DNA of 64,000 bases, taken from positions 218,399-282,398 of the forward strand of contig CAZPHC010000002.1 in NCBI GenBank assembly GCA_964586155.1, written 5' to 3'. A model generated the notes under the pieces. That model was not told where the DNA came from. It did not search any database and was given only the letters and a program-made list of their open reading frames with translations. Source of the stretch: SXNM01 sp964586155. Its GTDB lineage: Bacteria > Myxococcota_A > UBA9042. The stretch's first letter is position 1; every line of letters starts with the position of its first letter. Below, one piece after another: positions 1 to 11,700 of this stretch. Both the position numbers and the translations under genes were made by a program.

Positions 1-1
1 G

Positions 2-961
2 CGGGTGGTGCCGGTGCGCCGCGTCGCTTGCTATGTTCCCGCCGGTCGCCATCCGCTGCCCTCGACAGTGCTGATGACCGTGACGCCGGCCCAGGTCGCA
101 GGCTGCGCCGAGATCGTCGTCTTCAGCCCGCCCGGCCCCGACGGTCTGCCGCATCCGGCGATCCTGGCGGCTGCGCGGCTGGCGGGTGCCACCGAGGTCG
201 TGGCGCTCGGCGGCGTCCAGGCGGTCGCCGCGGCCGCCTACGGTAGCCAGAGCGTGGCTCCCTGCGACCTGCTGGTCGGGCCGGGCAACGCCTGGGTCAC
301 CGAGGCCAAGCGCCAGGTCTTCGGCGTGCTCGGGCTGGACGGCGTGGCCGGCCCGTCCGAGGTGCTGATCCTCGCCGACGACAGCGCCGATCCGGCGCGC
401 GTCGCCGCCGACCTGCTGGCGCAGGCCGAGCACGACGACGACGCGCGGGCGATGCTGGTGACGACCGACGCGGCGCTGCCGGCGCGCGTGGCCGCCGCGA
501 TCGAGCTGCAGCTGCAGACCCTGCCGACCGCGGCGACCGCGCGCGAGGCGATCGCGCGTTCACCGGCGCCGCTCGTGGTCGCGGACGTCGACGCGCTGGT
601 CGCGGCCGCCGATCGTGCGGCACCTGAGCATCTGCACCTGCACCTGCGCGACGCCGACGCGGTCGCCGCCCGGGTCCGCTGCTACGGCGCCGTCTTCGTC
701 GGCTCGGACGCGTCCGAGGTCTTCGGCGACTACTGCGCCGGCGGCAACCACGTGCTGCCGACCGCAGGCGCGGCGCGCTTCACCGGGGGGCTGTCGGTGG
801 CGACGTTCGTGCGCCTGGCCGCTTCGCAGCGCATGACGGCGGACGGTGCTGCGGCGCTGGCACCTGTCGCGGCGCGCCTCGGCCGGCTCGAGGGCCTCGA
901 AGCGCACGCCCGCGCCGCCGAGCAGCGCGCCGTGCCGGCGCCGATCGGACGCCCGCGCTAG
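2..961 (+). CDS. hisD: Histidinol dehydrogenase, N-terminus outside window
   Basis: Catalyses the last two steps of histidine synthesis, oxidising histidinol to histidine with NAD and zinc. The reading frame is open to the window edge; the 319 codons present match the C-terminal three quarters of the usual ~430-residue enzyme. Visible family signatures are GPGNAWVTEAK, AGPSEVLILAD, AQAEHDDDA (the Q and H of the zinc site), APEHLHL, and GDYCAGGNHVLPT (D ligand and conserved H). An EAH near the C-terminus supplies the last ligand. All catalytic landmarks are intact. It converges on the next gene and shares its stop tetranucleotide CTAG (958-961). The operon context lies upstream and is not visible. 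Confidence 0.96.
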   Translation, partial: RVVPVRRVACYVPAGRHPLPSTVLMTVTPAQVAGCAEIVVFSPPGPDGLPHPAILAAARLAGATEVVALGGVQAVAAAAYGSQSVAPCDLLVGPGNAWVTEAKRQVFGVLGLDGVAGPSEVLILADDSADPARVAADLLAQAEHDDDARAMLVTTDAALPARVAAAIELQLQTLPTAATAREAIARSPAPLVVADVDALVAAADRAAPEHLHLHLRDADAVAARVRCYGAVFVGSDASEVFGDYCAGGNHVLPTAGAARFTGGLSVATFVRLAASQRMTADGAAALAPVAARLGRLEGLEAHARAAEQRAVPAPIGRPR

Positions 962-2073
962 GTTGGCCTGGGTGCGTCGGAGGTCTCGATGGCCTCCTTC
1001 TGCGGTGGATCGTCGTAGAGCTGCTTGATCGCGAGGATCTCGTCGATGTGGGCCCAGAAGACGTCGTAGAGCTCGGGGTCGAAGTGGCTGCCGCGGCCGG
1101 CGTCCATCAGCGCCCGCGAGTCCTCGACCGAGAACGCCGGCTTGTAGCAGCGCGCCGTGGTCAGGGCGTCGAAGACGTCGCAGAGCGCGGTGATCCGGCC
1201 CTCGAGCGGGATCTCCTCGCCGACGAGGCCGCGCGGGTAGCCCGAGCCGTCCCATTTCTCGTGGTGGGTCCAGGCGATGTCGGCGGCGAGCATCAACATC
1301 TCGGAGTTCGAACCAACCAGGATGCGGTAGCCGATCTCGGCGTGGCGCTTCATGATCTCGAACTCGTCCGGGGTCAGGCGGCCGCGCTTCATCAGGATCG
1401 AGTCGGGCGTCCCGATCTTGCCGATGTCGTGCATCGGGCTGGCGATGCGGATCAGCTCGGCGTGGCGGTCGCTCATGCCGACGCGCTTGGCCAGGAGCTC
1501 GCAGTACAGGCTCATCCGGCGGATGTGGAAGGCCGTCTCGTCGCTGCGGAACTCTGCGGCGAGCGCCAGCCGCTGGATCGTCTCTTCGCGGCTGCCGCGC
1601 AGCTCTTCGCTGATGGCTTCGAGGGCGTGGATCGTGCGCTCGAGCTCGGCGGTGCGGTCTGCGACCAGCGACTCGAGGCGCGTGCGGTGGCTGCGGTTCT
1701 CGATCTCGAGCGTGCGCCGGCGCAGCGCGTTGGCGACGTTGATCAGCACCTCGTTGGTCTCGAAGGGCTTGATGATGTAGCCGTAGGCGCCGATGTCGAG
1801 CGCGGCTTCGGCGATCGTCGGATCGTCGACGCCCGTGACCATCACCGCGGCTGTGCCGGGATGGTGCAGCAGGACGTGGCGGACCAGGTCCAGGCCGCTC
1901 TCGCCGGGCATGTTCACGTCCGAGAGCACGAGGTCGAACGTCTCGGACTCGAGGCGCACCCGCGCGGCGCGCGCGCTCTCCGCCAACTCGATGTCGTGGC
2001 CGGCGCGCTTGAGCAGCCGCGCCAGCATTCGGCGGATCAGGTCTTCGTCGTCGACGATCAGGACTCGGGCCAT
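958..2073 (-). CDS. Response regulator with HD-GYP phosphodiesterase domain
   Basis: Cytoplasmic two-component output protein of 371 residues. Residues 1-120 are a receiver domain with the acidic pair DDE at 8-10, phospho-acceptor D52 (LVLSDVNMPG) and the conserved lysine in YIIKPF. A coiled-coil linker at about 125-170 leads to an HD-GYP domain with HDIGKIG near residue 213, HHEKWDGSGYP, and a final DALTTARCYK. HD-GYP domains of this type normally hydrolyse cyclic di-GMP, so the protein probably lowers c-di-GMP when phosphorylated. No histidine kinase is adjacent, so the input is unknown. A promoter is proposed at 2116-2144. Confidence 0.93.
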   Translation of the reverse strand: MARVLIVDDEDLIRRMLARLLKRAGHDIELAESARAARVRLESETFDLVLSDVNMPGESGLDLVRHVLLHHPGTAAVMVTGVDDPTIAEAALDIGAYGYIIKPFETNEVLINVANALRRRTLEIENRSHRTRLESLVADRTAELERTIHALEAISEELRGSREETIQRLALAAEFRSDETAFHIRRMSLYCELLAKRVGMSDRHAELIRIASPMHDIGKIGTPDSILMKRGRLTPDEFEIMKRHAEIGYRILVGSNSEMLMLAADIAWTHHEKWDGSGYPRGLVGEEIPLEGRITALCDVFDALTTARCYKPAFSVEDSRALMDAGRGSHFDPELYDVFWAHIDEILAIKQLYDDPPQKEAIETSDAPRPT

Positions 2074-2115
2074 CTCAACGCTCCAAGGTCAGGGCGTCGC
2101 ACCCCGAGGCCGCCC

Positions 2116-2144
2116 ATCATGCGTGGGTGCCGACCCGCTGGCAA
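2116..2144 (-). promoter_or_regulatory. Putative promoter of the HD-GYP regulator
   Basis: Read on the minus strand: TTGCCA, 17-bp spacer, CATGAT, about 43 bp upstream of the ATG at 2073. Same layout as other candidate promoters in this window. Inferred by eye. Confidence 0.4.
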
Positions 2145-2237
2145 ACAATGCCACGGTGGAGCACGAAAGGCCGCTGGAATTTGCAGCGACGGCCCAGGCG
2201 GCTACGGTGGCGCGAACCCGTGTGCGGAGCGCGCTCC

Positions 2238-3218
2238 ATGGCTGGTCCCGTCCTCAACGTCGCTGCCATCGTCGACCTCGGCTCGGCGTCTGCCAGCATG
2301 ATGGTCGTCGCGCCGGGCAAGCGTGGCCGCATCGACGTGCTGGCCCGGGCCAAAGCGCCGCTGCGCCTCGCTGCCGCGCTCGACGCCGACGATCACCTCT
2401 CGGACGCCGCGTTCGCCCTGACGGTCGAGGCCATGATCGGCTTCGCCGCGCTGGCCAGGGACCACGGCGTGGCGCGCATCCGCGCGGTGGCCACCGAGGC
2501 GCTGCGGCGAGCGCGCAACGGCGCCGCGCTCTGCAGCGCGGTGCGCGAGGCGTCGGGCATCGACCTCGAGGTCATCGACGGCGAGCGCGAGGCGCGATTG
2601 GTCTTCGCCGGCATGCGGCTCGAGGTCCGTCGCGGCGGCCTGTTCGGCATCGACATCGGCGGCGGATCGACCGAGCTCGTCTGGGGCGTCGGCGCGACGC
2701 CCGAGCGCATGATCAGCCTGCCCTTCGGCGCCATCGAGACGTCACGACGACTCGGCCTGGGGGCGGCGGCGCTGTCGTCCGCGGAGCTGCAGGACGCGCG
2801 CGAACGGCTCGATCGCTGGATCCTGCCGCAGGTCCAGGCCTTTGCGCCAGACCTCGACCTCGCGGGCCTCGCCGGCGCGGGCCGGGCGGTCGGCACCTCG
2901 GGCAGCGTCCAGCGTGTCGCTCGCCTGATCGCGGCCGGGCGCGGCCAGTTGCGCCGTTCGTTGGCGCACGTGCCGATCGAGGCCGATGCGCTCGCCGCGA
3001 CGGTCGAGGCGCTCGCGTGCCGCGACCTGCAGCAGCGCGCGGCGTTGCCGGGGATGGACCTGGATCGCGTCGACTCGCTGCTGGCCGGCGCGCTGCTGTT
3101 GGAGCGGGTTGGCCTCGGACTCGGCATCGGCAGCTGGCGGGTCGGCCTCTCGGGGTTGCGGCTCGGGCTCTGCGCCGTCGCGCTCGGCATGGCGCCGGAT
3201 TGGCGGCCGAGCGCCTGA
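2238..3218 (+). CDS. Ppx/GppA-type exopolyphosphatase/pppGpp phosphatase
   Basis: 326-residue member of the actin-like Ppx/GppA phosphatases, which hydrolyse inorganic polyphosphate or convert pppGpp to ppGpp. Seen: N-terminal phosphate loop AAIVDLGSASASMM, AVATEALRRARN, EREARLVFAG, second phosphate loop FGIDIGGGSTELVW, and GTSGSVQRVARL. The length fits the single-module short form (about 300-330 residues) without the C-terminal HD domain. I start at ATG 2238 (MAGPVLNVAA) after GGAG; the upstream in-frame extension is Arg-rich and unlike the family. The loop reads DLGSAS rather than the usual DIGSNS, so the substrate cannot be specified. Confidence 0.88.
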   Translation: MAGPVLNVAAIVDLGSASASMMVVAPGKRGRIDVLARAKAPLRLAAALDADDHLSDAAFALTVEAMIGFAALARDHGVARIRAVATEALRRARNGAALCSAVREASGIDLEVIDGEREARLVFAGMRLEVRRGGLFGIDIGGGSTELVWGVGATPERMISLPFGAIETSRRLGLGAAALSSAELQDARERLDRWILPQVQAFAPDLDLAGLAGAGRAVGTSGSVQRVARLIAAGRGQLRRSLAHVPIEADALAATVEALACRDLQQRAALPGMDLDRVDSLLAGALLLERVGLGLGIGSWRVGLSGLRLGLCAVALGMAPDWRPSA

Positions 3219-3232
3219 GGCGGCGTCGACAG

Positions 3233-3261
3233 TTGACACCCAGGGCGCACACCGCTACAGG
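3233..3261 (+). promoter_or_regulatory. Putative promoter of the GIY-YIG-like gene
   Basis: TTGACA, 17-bp spacer, TACAGG, ending 33 bp before the ATG at 3295. The -35 is a perfect consensus match, making this one of the best-looking promoters in the window. Confidence 0.5.
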
Positions 3262-3294
3262 TCGGGCGAGGCAGCCCCCGCCGACGGAGGAAAG

Positions 3295-3765
3295 ATGGAT
3301 CGCGCAATCGTCACCTGGGACCCGGATGTCGTGCCGCTCAACGAGGTCGGCAAGTCCAAGCACCCCGTGCTCGGCGAGTCGGGCTTCTACGCCATCGTCG
3401 CCGCCAGTCTCGACGCCGAGTCGGACTTGTGGAAGGAGCTGGAGCTGCTCTACGTCGGTGGCGCCCACGAAGGCAGCCTGCGTGCGGCCATCGCGGCGGA
3501 GGTACCGGCCCACGCCGAAGCCCAGGCCCGGGCCGAGCGCGACGGCAAGGTCGCGGTCGCCATGCTCGGCACCCTGACCGACGCCACGCTGCAGCGCCGG
3601 ACCAAGCGCTTCCTCGAGGACGTCGAGCATTGCCTGGTGCTCCGCAACGGCCCGGCGATCTCGCAGCTGGCGGCGGACTTCCAGGAGACGCGTCACCTCA
3701 GCGTCGTCAACCGGGGCGACTTCGCGCCGCTGAACTGGCGCTCGCTGATGCGCCCGAGCGCGTAG
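3295..3765 (+). CDS. Small protein with a possible GIY-YIG fold
   Basis: 156 residues, no close family recognised. The start is secure: GGAGG then AAAG then ATG. Seen: G30-F31-Y32 in SGFYAIV, then Y53-V54-G55 in LLYVGGA, R63 in SLRAAI, E111 in DVEHCLV and P120 in RNGP. This order resembles GIY...YIG...R...E...P of GIY-YIG nucleases, whose fold starts with the two strands carrying GIY and YIG. The usual downstream Asn is not obvious. If real, it could be a DNA-cutting or repair domain or a degenerate relative. The assignment is motif inference only. It lies 7 bp ahead of the Rsm22-like gene, probably in one transcript with it. Confidence 0.75.
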   Translation: MDRAIVTWDPDVVPLNEVGKSKHPVLGESGFYAIVAASLDAESDLWKELELLYVGGAHEGSLRAAIAAEVPAHAEAQARAERDGKVAVAMLGTLTDATLQRRTKRFLEDVEHCLVLRNGPAISQLAADFQETRHLSVVNRGDFAPLNWRSLMRPSA

Positions 3766-3772
3766 CGCAGCC

Positions 3773-5203
3773 ATGGTCGCTCGCGGCCCCCAGCGCTCAC
3801 GCACGCCGCAGCCACCTGCAGAACCCAGCGCGTGGGAGCCGCTCGATCGGCTCGGCGCGCTCGTGGAACGCTACGTCGAGACCCATTACACGCCGCCCAA
3901 GCGACGTGGGCGTCCGCCGGCCGTCGCCCACCGCGACGACCTGTTGCGGCTGTGGCAAGGGTTCACCGTCGAGCGCGGCGAGCGCGAACGCGGCTATCTC
4001 AGCGATCCCGGCACGCGCGCCGCGTACCTGCTGTATTACACGCCCACGACCGCGGCCACGGTGGCGGCGGCGCTGGCCCTTGGCGAGCGGCAGGGCTGGT
4101 CGCTGCGCAGCCCGACCGACGAGCAGCCCCTGCGGGTGCTCGACGTCGGCGCGGGCGGCCTGGGCGCGAGCATGGGATTGGCGCTGTACCTCGAGCGCAA
4201 GCAGGGCGCTCCGGTCGGTCCGGGCCTCGCCGTCCGGGCCATCGACGCCACGCCGCGGGTGCTCGCCGATGGCCAGGCGGTGCTCGAGGCGTTCGCGCCC
4301 GGTGTCGCGGTGCAGACCTCGAAGGCGGATCTGCGCGACGCGCTCGCGCTGGATCGGGCGGGCCTGCAGCGCTACGACGTGATCCTGGTCGCCAACGTGA
4401 TCAACGAGCTTCCGCCCCTGCGGGGCGACGACGCGCCGCCCGGCCTGCGCCTGGTGCAGCGCCTGCTCGAGCGACACCTGGCTCCCGGCGGTGTGCTGGT
4501 CGTGATCGATCCGGCAACGCGGCCGGCGTCGCGGCGCTTGATCGACGTCCGCGAGCACCTCCGCCTCGCCGGCGCCCTGGCCCAGCCGGTCGGCCCTTGC
4601 TGCCACACCGGGCCATGCCCGCTGCAGAGCCCCAAGGATTGGTGCTTCTTCTCGATGCCTTGGCGTCGCCCGGACGTCGTCGTCGCCTGCGACGAGGCCA
4701 CTGGACACGCCCGGCTCACGCTCGACGCCAGCTGGCTGCTGCTGCGCGGCGCCGCGGACGCCTCGCCGCCCGCCCACGCGTACCGCGTCATCGGTGGCCC
4801 GATGCGTGCCGACGCCCTGGTGCGTCGCTACCTCTGCGGCGCCGAGGGCAGGGTGGTCGCCCTGGCCCACGAGCTCGGCGCTCCGGCCTGGATCGCGCGC
4901 GGCGGTCGCGGCGAGGCCATCGATCTGCCCGCAGATGCGGTCTCGTCGCAGGGGCGCGGCGGCGAGCGCGAGGTCCGCGTCGGCAAGCTGGCCATCGCGG
5001 CCGGCGCCGCGGGGACGCCAGGCGCTGCGCCACGTTCCAGCGCGTCGCCGCGGCCGGGCGGTGCGCCCTCGGGGCGCACGGGCACCAGCAACAACGGCGG
5101 CCGCACCGGCGGCGGCGGCAAGGGCTTCGGCAAGGGCGGCGGCAAGGGCGGCACCAAAGGCGGCACCAAGGGCCCCCCGTCGCGCGGAGGCGGCCGTGGC
5201 TGA
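3773..5203 (+). CDS. Rsm22-like small-subunit rRNA/ribosome-assembly methyltransferase
   Basis: 476 residues. An N-terminal helical part (about 1-110) precedes a Rossmann methyltransferase core whose SAM motif is LRVLDVGAGGLGASMGL near residue 120-135. VILVANVINELPP is the acidic loop/Walker-like strand. A Cys-rich stretch follows near 275-295 (GPCCHTGPCPL, then DWCFF), the hallmark of Rsm22/METTL17 proteins. In their mitochondrial relatives these cysteines hold an iron-sulphur cluster and the protein acts on small-ribosomal-subunit assembly. The last ~60 residues are a Gly/Lys-rich tail (GGKG, GGTKGGTKG) likely to bind RNA. No strong ribosome site precedes the ATG, suggesting translational coupling to the gene 7 bp upstream. 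Function by family analogy. Confidence 0.8.
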   Translation: MVARGPQRSRTPQPPAEPSAWEPLDRLGALVERYVETHYTPPKRRGRPPAVAHRDDLLRLWQGFTVERGERERGYLSDPGTRAAYLLYYTPTTAATVAAALALGERQGWSLRSPTDEQPLRVLDVGAGGLGASMGLALYLERKQGAPVGPGLAVRAIDATPRVLADGQAVLEAFAPGVAVQTSKADLRDALALDRAGLQRYDVILVANVINELPPLRGDDAPPGLRLVQRLLERHLAPGGVLVVIDPATRPASRRLIDVREHLRLAGALAQPVGPCCHTGPCPLQSPKDWCFFSMPWRRPDVVVACDEATGHARLTLDASWLLLRGAADASPPAHAYRVIGGPMRADALVRRYLCGAEGRVVALAHELGAPAWIARGGRGEAIDLPADAVSSQGRGGEREVRVGKLAIAAGAAGTPGAAPRSSASPRPGGAPSGRTGTSNNGGRTGGGGKGFGKGGGKGGTKGGTKGPPSRGGGRG

Positions 5204-5818
5204 GCGACGCGATCGGCCGTTCGTCGCCGCCGACTTCGCTTGGCCCCTTGGCGACGAGCTCGCTGGAGATCGGGCCGTCACCTCGACCGGCACGCTGGCG
5301 GGCCGCCATGTCACGCTCGTCGTCTGTGGCGGCATCGCGGCCTATCGCTCGCCCGACGTCGTGCGCGCGCTGCGCCGCGAAGGCGCCACCGTCCGCGTGA
5401 TGTGCACGCCGGCGGCGCTGGCCTTCGTCAGCCGCGTCGCGCTCGAATGGGCCGCCGCTGCGCCGCCCATCGTCGAACTCGACGGCGCGGCCGCGCACGT
5501 CGCGGATGCGCACGTCGACCTCTGGCTGGTGGCGCCCGCGACGGCGTCGACGCTGAACAAGCTCGCGGTCGGCATCGCCGACAACGCCGCGACCACCGCG
5601 CTCAGCTCGGCCGTCGGCAGGATGGAGCGTGGCCAGACGCGGATCGTCGTCGTGCCGACCATGCACGGCACGATGCTCAACAGCATCACGCGCCAGAGCC
5701 TCGCGACGCTGGCCAACCTCGGCGTCGAGGTCCTGCGGCCGCGGCTCGCCGACGGCAAGGCGCTGCTGCCCGAGACTGCCGACCTCGTCCAGGCCGTCGT
5801 GGACCTGCTCGCGACGCC

Positions 5819-5822
<4 letters not shown>
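5196..5822 (+). CDS. CoaC-like flavoprotein (phosphopantothenoylcysteine decarboxylase family)
   Basis: 208 residues. The GTG at 5196 follows GGAGG by 5 nt and overlaps the upstream stop by 8 bp. Family landmarks: VVCGGIAAYRSPDVVRALRREGA (FMN-binding start), VAPATASTLNKLAVGIADN, and PTMHGTMLNS in the place of the PAMN substrate clamp. These match the CoaC half of CoaBC, but there is no CoaB ligase domain. It may act in coenzyme A synthesis with a separate CoaB, or be a stand-alone flavin decarboxylase of other specificity. The PAMN Asn is replaced by His, as in some other members. It ends in the CTAG it shares with clpA (5819-5822). Confidence 0.83.
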
Positions 5823-8251
<2,429 letters not shown>

Positions 8252-8286
8252 CGCTGCTCTCCTCGATCCGGGGGCGCTCGTCGGTC

Positions 8287-8604
8287 TCAGGTCGGTTCGA
8301 CCGTCAACTTCAGCGGCGCCCCGTGCGCCCTCGCGTAGTCCGTCACCTGCGCTGCCTTGGACTCGGCGATCTCGCGTGCATACGTGCCCGCGACGCCTTT
8401 GCCCTTCATGTGCACGGTCAACATGATGTGCCGTGCGTCGGTGTCGCTGTGATGGAAGAAGACCCGCAGGATCTCGATGACGAGCTCCTGGGTCGTGTAG
8501 TCGTCGTTGTGGACCACGACGTTGTACAGCGGCGGTCGCTTGACCCGCGGCCTCGTCGTGGTGAGGACTCCGTCCTCGCGCTCTTCGTCCGGCCTTTGCG
8601 CCAT
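8287..8604 (-). CDS. clpS: ClpS N-end-rule adaptor
   Basis: 105-residue adaptor that brings N-degron substrates to ClpA. It shows the ClpS core YNVVVHNDDYTTQELVIEIL, with the two aspartates that bind the substrate alpha-amino group, and LTVHMKGKGVAGTYAREIAE, with the conserved His. The first ~25 residues are a flexible lead typical of the family. I start at ATG 8602-8604 (MAQRPDEERED); the longer frame adds a low-complexity extension. A candidate promoter lies 64 bp upstream, so clpS and clpA are probably one transcript. Confidence 0.95.
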   Translation of the reverse strand: MAQRPDEEREDGVLTTTRPRVKRPPLYNVVVHNDDYTTQELVIEILRVFFHHSDTDARHIMLTVHMKGKGVAGTYAREIAESKAAQVTDYARAHGAPLKLTVEPT

Positions 8605-8668
8605 GCCTGTGCCCCCGATTCCAACGACCGCGCCCGTCCGCAGACGGCAGCGGCGCGTCGCAGGCAGC

Positions 8669-8696
8669 ATGGTAGGTGGCGTTGGGCCGCTGGCAA
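8669..8696 (-). promoter_or_regulatory. Putative clpSA promoter
   Basis: On the minus strand: TTGCCA, 16-bp spacer, TACCAT, 65 bp upstream of the clpS ATG. Confidence 0.4.
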
Positions 8697-8738
8697 GTGT
8701 GCTGACCGTAGCGCCGCGGAACCGCAACGGCGGCGGCT

Positions 8739-11528
8739 TCAGGCGCGTGGCGGCCGCGGACGACGCGCCAGCTCGGCGCTCGGCACCTCAGGCCAGGAGT
8801 GCTTGGGGTAGCGACCGCGCAGCTCCTTGCGCACCTCAAGCCAGCTGCCGCGCCAGAAGCCCGCGAGATCCGAGGTCACGGCGGCCGGACGGCCGTTGGG
8901 CGCCAGCAGCTCGACCCGGACCGCGACCCTGCCGCCGCCGACGCGGGGCGACGCGTCGAGACCGAAGGCGTCCTGCAGCCGCACCGAGAGCGTCGGCACC
9001 TCGCCGGGGCGATAGGCCAGGCGGCCGCTGAACCCCGACGGCAGCTGCAGCCGCGTCGGCGTCATCGACTCGAGCGCCTGGCGCTGCGGCCAGCTCAGGG
9101 TGTCCACCAGCGCCGCGGAGGCGTCGGCCCGTGCGAGCTCGGCGAAGCTGCGGCGGCCGCTGGCGAGCTGCGCCAGCACCAGCAGGCTGGCGTCGTCCGC
9201 GTCAGCGTCCGCGCCGGCGTCGGCCTCGCCACCTGGGCCATCGTGGGCCCGGGCGTCGTCGCTGGCGCCGCCGTGGGCGTCCACGCCGTGGCCGGCGGCG
9301 TCTTGGTCGCCCGCGACCCAATGGCCCAGGGCCGCGAACGTCGGCAGCTCGAGCTCGGGGGCCACCGCGGCGAGCCACCGGATGCGCAGCAGCGTCGCGA
9401 GCGCCTCGTCGCGCAGCGCCAGCGCGCGTTCGGGGGCCCGCAGCGCCCGACGCACCAGCAGCGCCGCGACGGCCTCGGGGTCGCCGTCTGGACCCGCTGG
9501 TCGCTCGGAGACGACGATCGCGCCGAAGGTGCGGGCCAGGGTCTGGCTCACCGCCAGGCGCTCGCCGTCCCAGCGCGTACGCAGGGCCTCGCGCGTCGGC
9601 AGCCAGGTCGGGTCGAGCGCGACCGCGACCGGGACGCGGGCCTCGGCCCGCTCGCCGCGCGCACCCGGCTCGACGACCACCGCGACCAGGAATTCCGCGC
9701 CCCGGACCACGGAAGTCGGCGCCAGCTGCGCCCCGCGTCCCGACGCGAGCAACAGGCGATCGCCGCCCACGGCTCGCCGGCGCGCGACGCGGTCCGGGAA
9801 TCCGCGCAGCAACCAGGCCGCTGGCTGCCGGATCACGGCCGCACCACGCCCGTCACGCACGGCCTCGCTCAGGGCGTCCCGGGCGGCCTCGCCGGCGCGG
9901 CGCAGGGCGTCGCGGATCTCGACGACGCGGCGGCTGCCGGCCGGGTCCAGGCCCCAACGGCCCAGCGCCTCGGGCCGGAACTGGTTGCGCTCGGCGTCCG
10001 CGAGCGCCGTCAGCCGCAGCTCCAGGTCGCTCTCGCCGCCACCGACCGGCACCCGGCTGAAGATGTCGCGCTCGCTGGCCAGCGCGCAGATCGCCGCCGC
10101 CGTCGCGAGGTCGCCGGCGCGGATGCCCTCGATCAGCACCCGGGCCAGCCGCGGCACCAGCGGCAGCTCGGCCATGGCCCGCCCGATCGGCGTCAGGCCG
10201 TCGTCCTCGAGGGCGCCGAGCTCGCGCAGCAACGCCTCGGCGGCGTCGATGGCGCCCGCGGGTGGAGCCTCCAACCAGCCGAAGCGCTCGGGGCTGCTGC
10301 CCCAGGCCCGGACTTGCAGGGCGACCCGCGACAGCTCCGAGGTCGCGATCTCGGGCGGATCGTAGGCGTCCATCGCTGCGTGATCGCCGAGGGTCCACAG
10401 CCGGCGACAGAAGCCGGGGCGCTGGCGGCCGGCGCGCCCGGCGCGTTGGTCGGCGCTGGCGCGGCTGATGCGCCCGAGCTCGAGCCGCTCCAGCCCGAGC
10501 GCCGGGTCCAGCCGCGGACGCCGGGCCAGGCCGCTGTCGATGACGGCCGCGACGCCGTCGACGGTCAGCGAGGTCTCGGCGACGTTGGTGCTCAGCACGA
10601 TCTTGCGGGTCGTGCTCGGCGCCAACGCGGCGTCCTGCGCCGCCACGGGCAGCGCACCGTGCAGCGGGCGGACGTCCCGGGGTCGACCGCTGGCGTCGGG
10701 CGATTGCTGCAGCAACGCGCTGCAGGCCCGGATCTCCGCCATCCCCGGCAGGAACACCAGCACATGGCCAGGGCCGTGGGCGGCGCGATCCGCGGCCCGC
10801 TCCGGCGCATCCAGCCAGCGTTCGACCTCGACGACGGCGCTGAGCACGGACTGACCGATCGGTCGGTGGTCGTGGGCGGCGTCATGGCGGACGTCGACCG
10901 GGTAGCTCCGCGCTTGGACCGTGATCACCGGCGCCACAGCCAGCTTCGGCTGCGTGTCGCCTGGCATGGACGACGCCAGCAGCGCGGCGACCGCGCCCGC
11001 GTCGAGGGTTGCAGACATCGCGACCAGCCGCAGATCCGGGCGCAGCTCGCGGCGCGCCTCGACCAGCATCGCCAGCGTCAGGTCCATGTCCGCGCTGCGC
11101 TCGTGCAGCTCGTCGAGCACGACGGCGGCGACGCCTTCGAGGAAGGGGTCACGCTGCAGGCGGCGCAGCAGCAATCCCTCGGTGACCACCTCGATCCGCG
11201 TCGCTGGCGAGACGCGTCGCTCGAAGCGAATCGCGTAGCCGACTTCGCCGCCCAGGTGCCCGCCGCGCTCGGCGGCCATGCGGGCGGCGGTGGCGCGCGC
11301 CGCGAGTCGGCGCGGCTGCAGCACGATGACCGTGCCGTCGCGTGCTGCGCCCGGCAGCAGCCCGTCACGCAGCGCGTCGCGCAGCCAGGGCGGCACGCGC
11401 GTGGTCTTGCCCGCGCCAGGGGGCGCGACGAGCACGGCGACCCCGGGCCCCTGCAAGGCCGCCAGCAACGCGGGCCACGCATCGTCGACAGGCAGCGGCG
11501 ACAGGGCGCGCGGATGGGGGCTCGTCAT
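8739..11528 (-). CDS. hrpB: ATP-dependent RNA helicase HrpB (DExH)
   Basis: 929 residues, slightly longer than the usual ~820-850. Motif I is APPGAGKTTRVP, motif II is DELHERSADMD, motif III is VAMSATLDAG, motif V is VLSTNVAETSLTV, and motif VI is QRAGRAGRQRPG. The C-terminal HrpB region ends with the typical SWPQRQAL...YPKHSWPEVP. An extra Asp/Ala/His/Gly-rich stretch of roughly 40 residues (about 9180-9300 in DNA) sits between the helicase and HrpB-C regions and explains the length. The ATG at 11528 was chosen because the upstream frame lacks family similarity. HrpB's physiological RNA is not well established. Confidence 0.92.
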   Translation of the reverse strand: MTSPHPRALSPLPVDDAWPALLAALQGPGVAVLVAPPGAGKTTRVPPWLRDALRDGLLPGAARDGTVIVLQPRRLAARATAARMAAERGGHLGGEVGYAIRFERRVSPATRIEVVTEGLLLRRLQRDPFLEGVAAVVLDELHERSADMDLTLAMLVEARRELRPDLRLVAMSATLDAGAVAALLASSMPGDTQPKLAVAPVITVQARSYPVDVRHDAAHDHRPIGQSVLSAVVEVERWLDAPERAADRAAHGPGHVLVFLPGMAEIRACSALLQQSPDASGRPRDVRPLHGALPVAAQDAALAPSTTRKIVLSTNVAETSLTVDGVAAVIDSGLARRPRLDPALGLERLELGRISRASADQRAGRAGRQRPGFCRRLWTLGDHAAMDAYDPPEIATSELSRVALQVRAWGSSPERFGWLEAPPAGAIDAAEALLRELGALEDDGLTPIGRAMAELPLVPRLARVLIEGIRAGDLATAAAICALASERDIFSRVPVGGGESDLELRLTALADAERNQFRPEALGRWGLDPAGSRRVVEIRDALRRAGEAARDALSEAVRDGRGAAVIRQPAAWLLRGFPDRVARRRAVGGDRLLLASGRGAQLAPTSVVRGAEFLVAVVVEPGARGERAEARVPVAVALDPTWLPTREALRTRWDGERLAVSQTLARTFGAIVVSERPAGPDGDPEAVAALLVRRALRAPERALALRDEALATLLRIRWLAAVAPELELPTFAALGHWVAGDQDAAGHGVDAHGGASDDARAHDGPGGEADAGADADADDASLLVLAQLASGRRSFAELARADASAALVDTLSWPQRQALESMTPTRLQLPSGFSGRLAYRPGEVPTLSVRLQDAFGLDASPRVGGGRVAVRVELLAPNGRPAAVTSDLAGFWRGSWLEVRKELRGRYPKHSWPEVPSAELARRPRPPRA

Positions 11529-11700
11529 CGGGGCCTCGGCGGTGGTCGTGTCTGTGCTGCTCCCTGGGTTGCCAGGGCCACCGATTGCGCCGCACGCTAC
11601 CCAGAGCGGCGCGCTCGCCGCAAGCCACGGCGGGGCGTCATCCGGGCGACGCAAGACCGCGGGCCGCGGCGGGCGGGCGCACGCGTCGAGGCAGGTCTGG

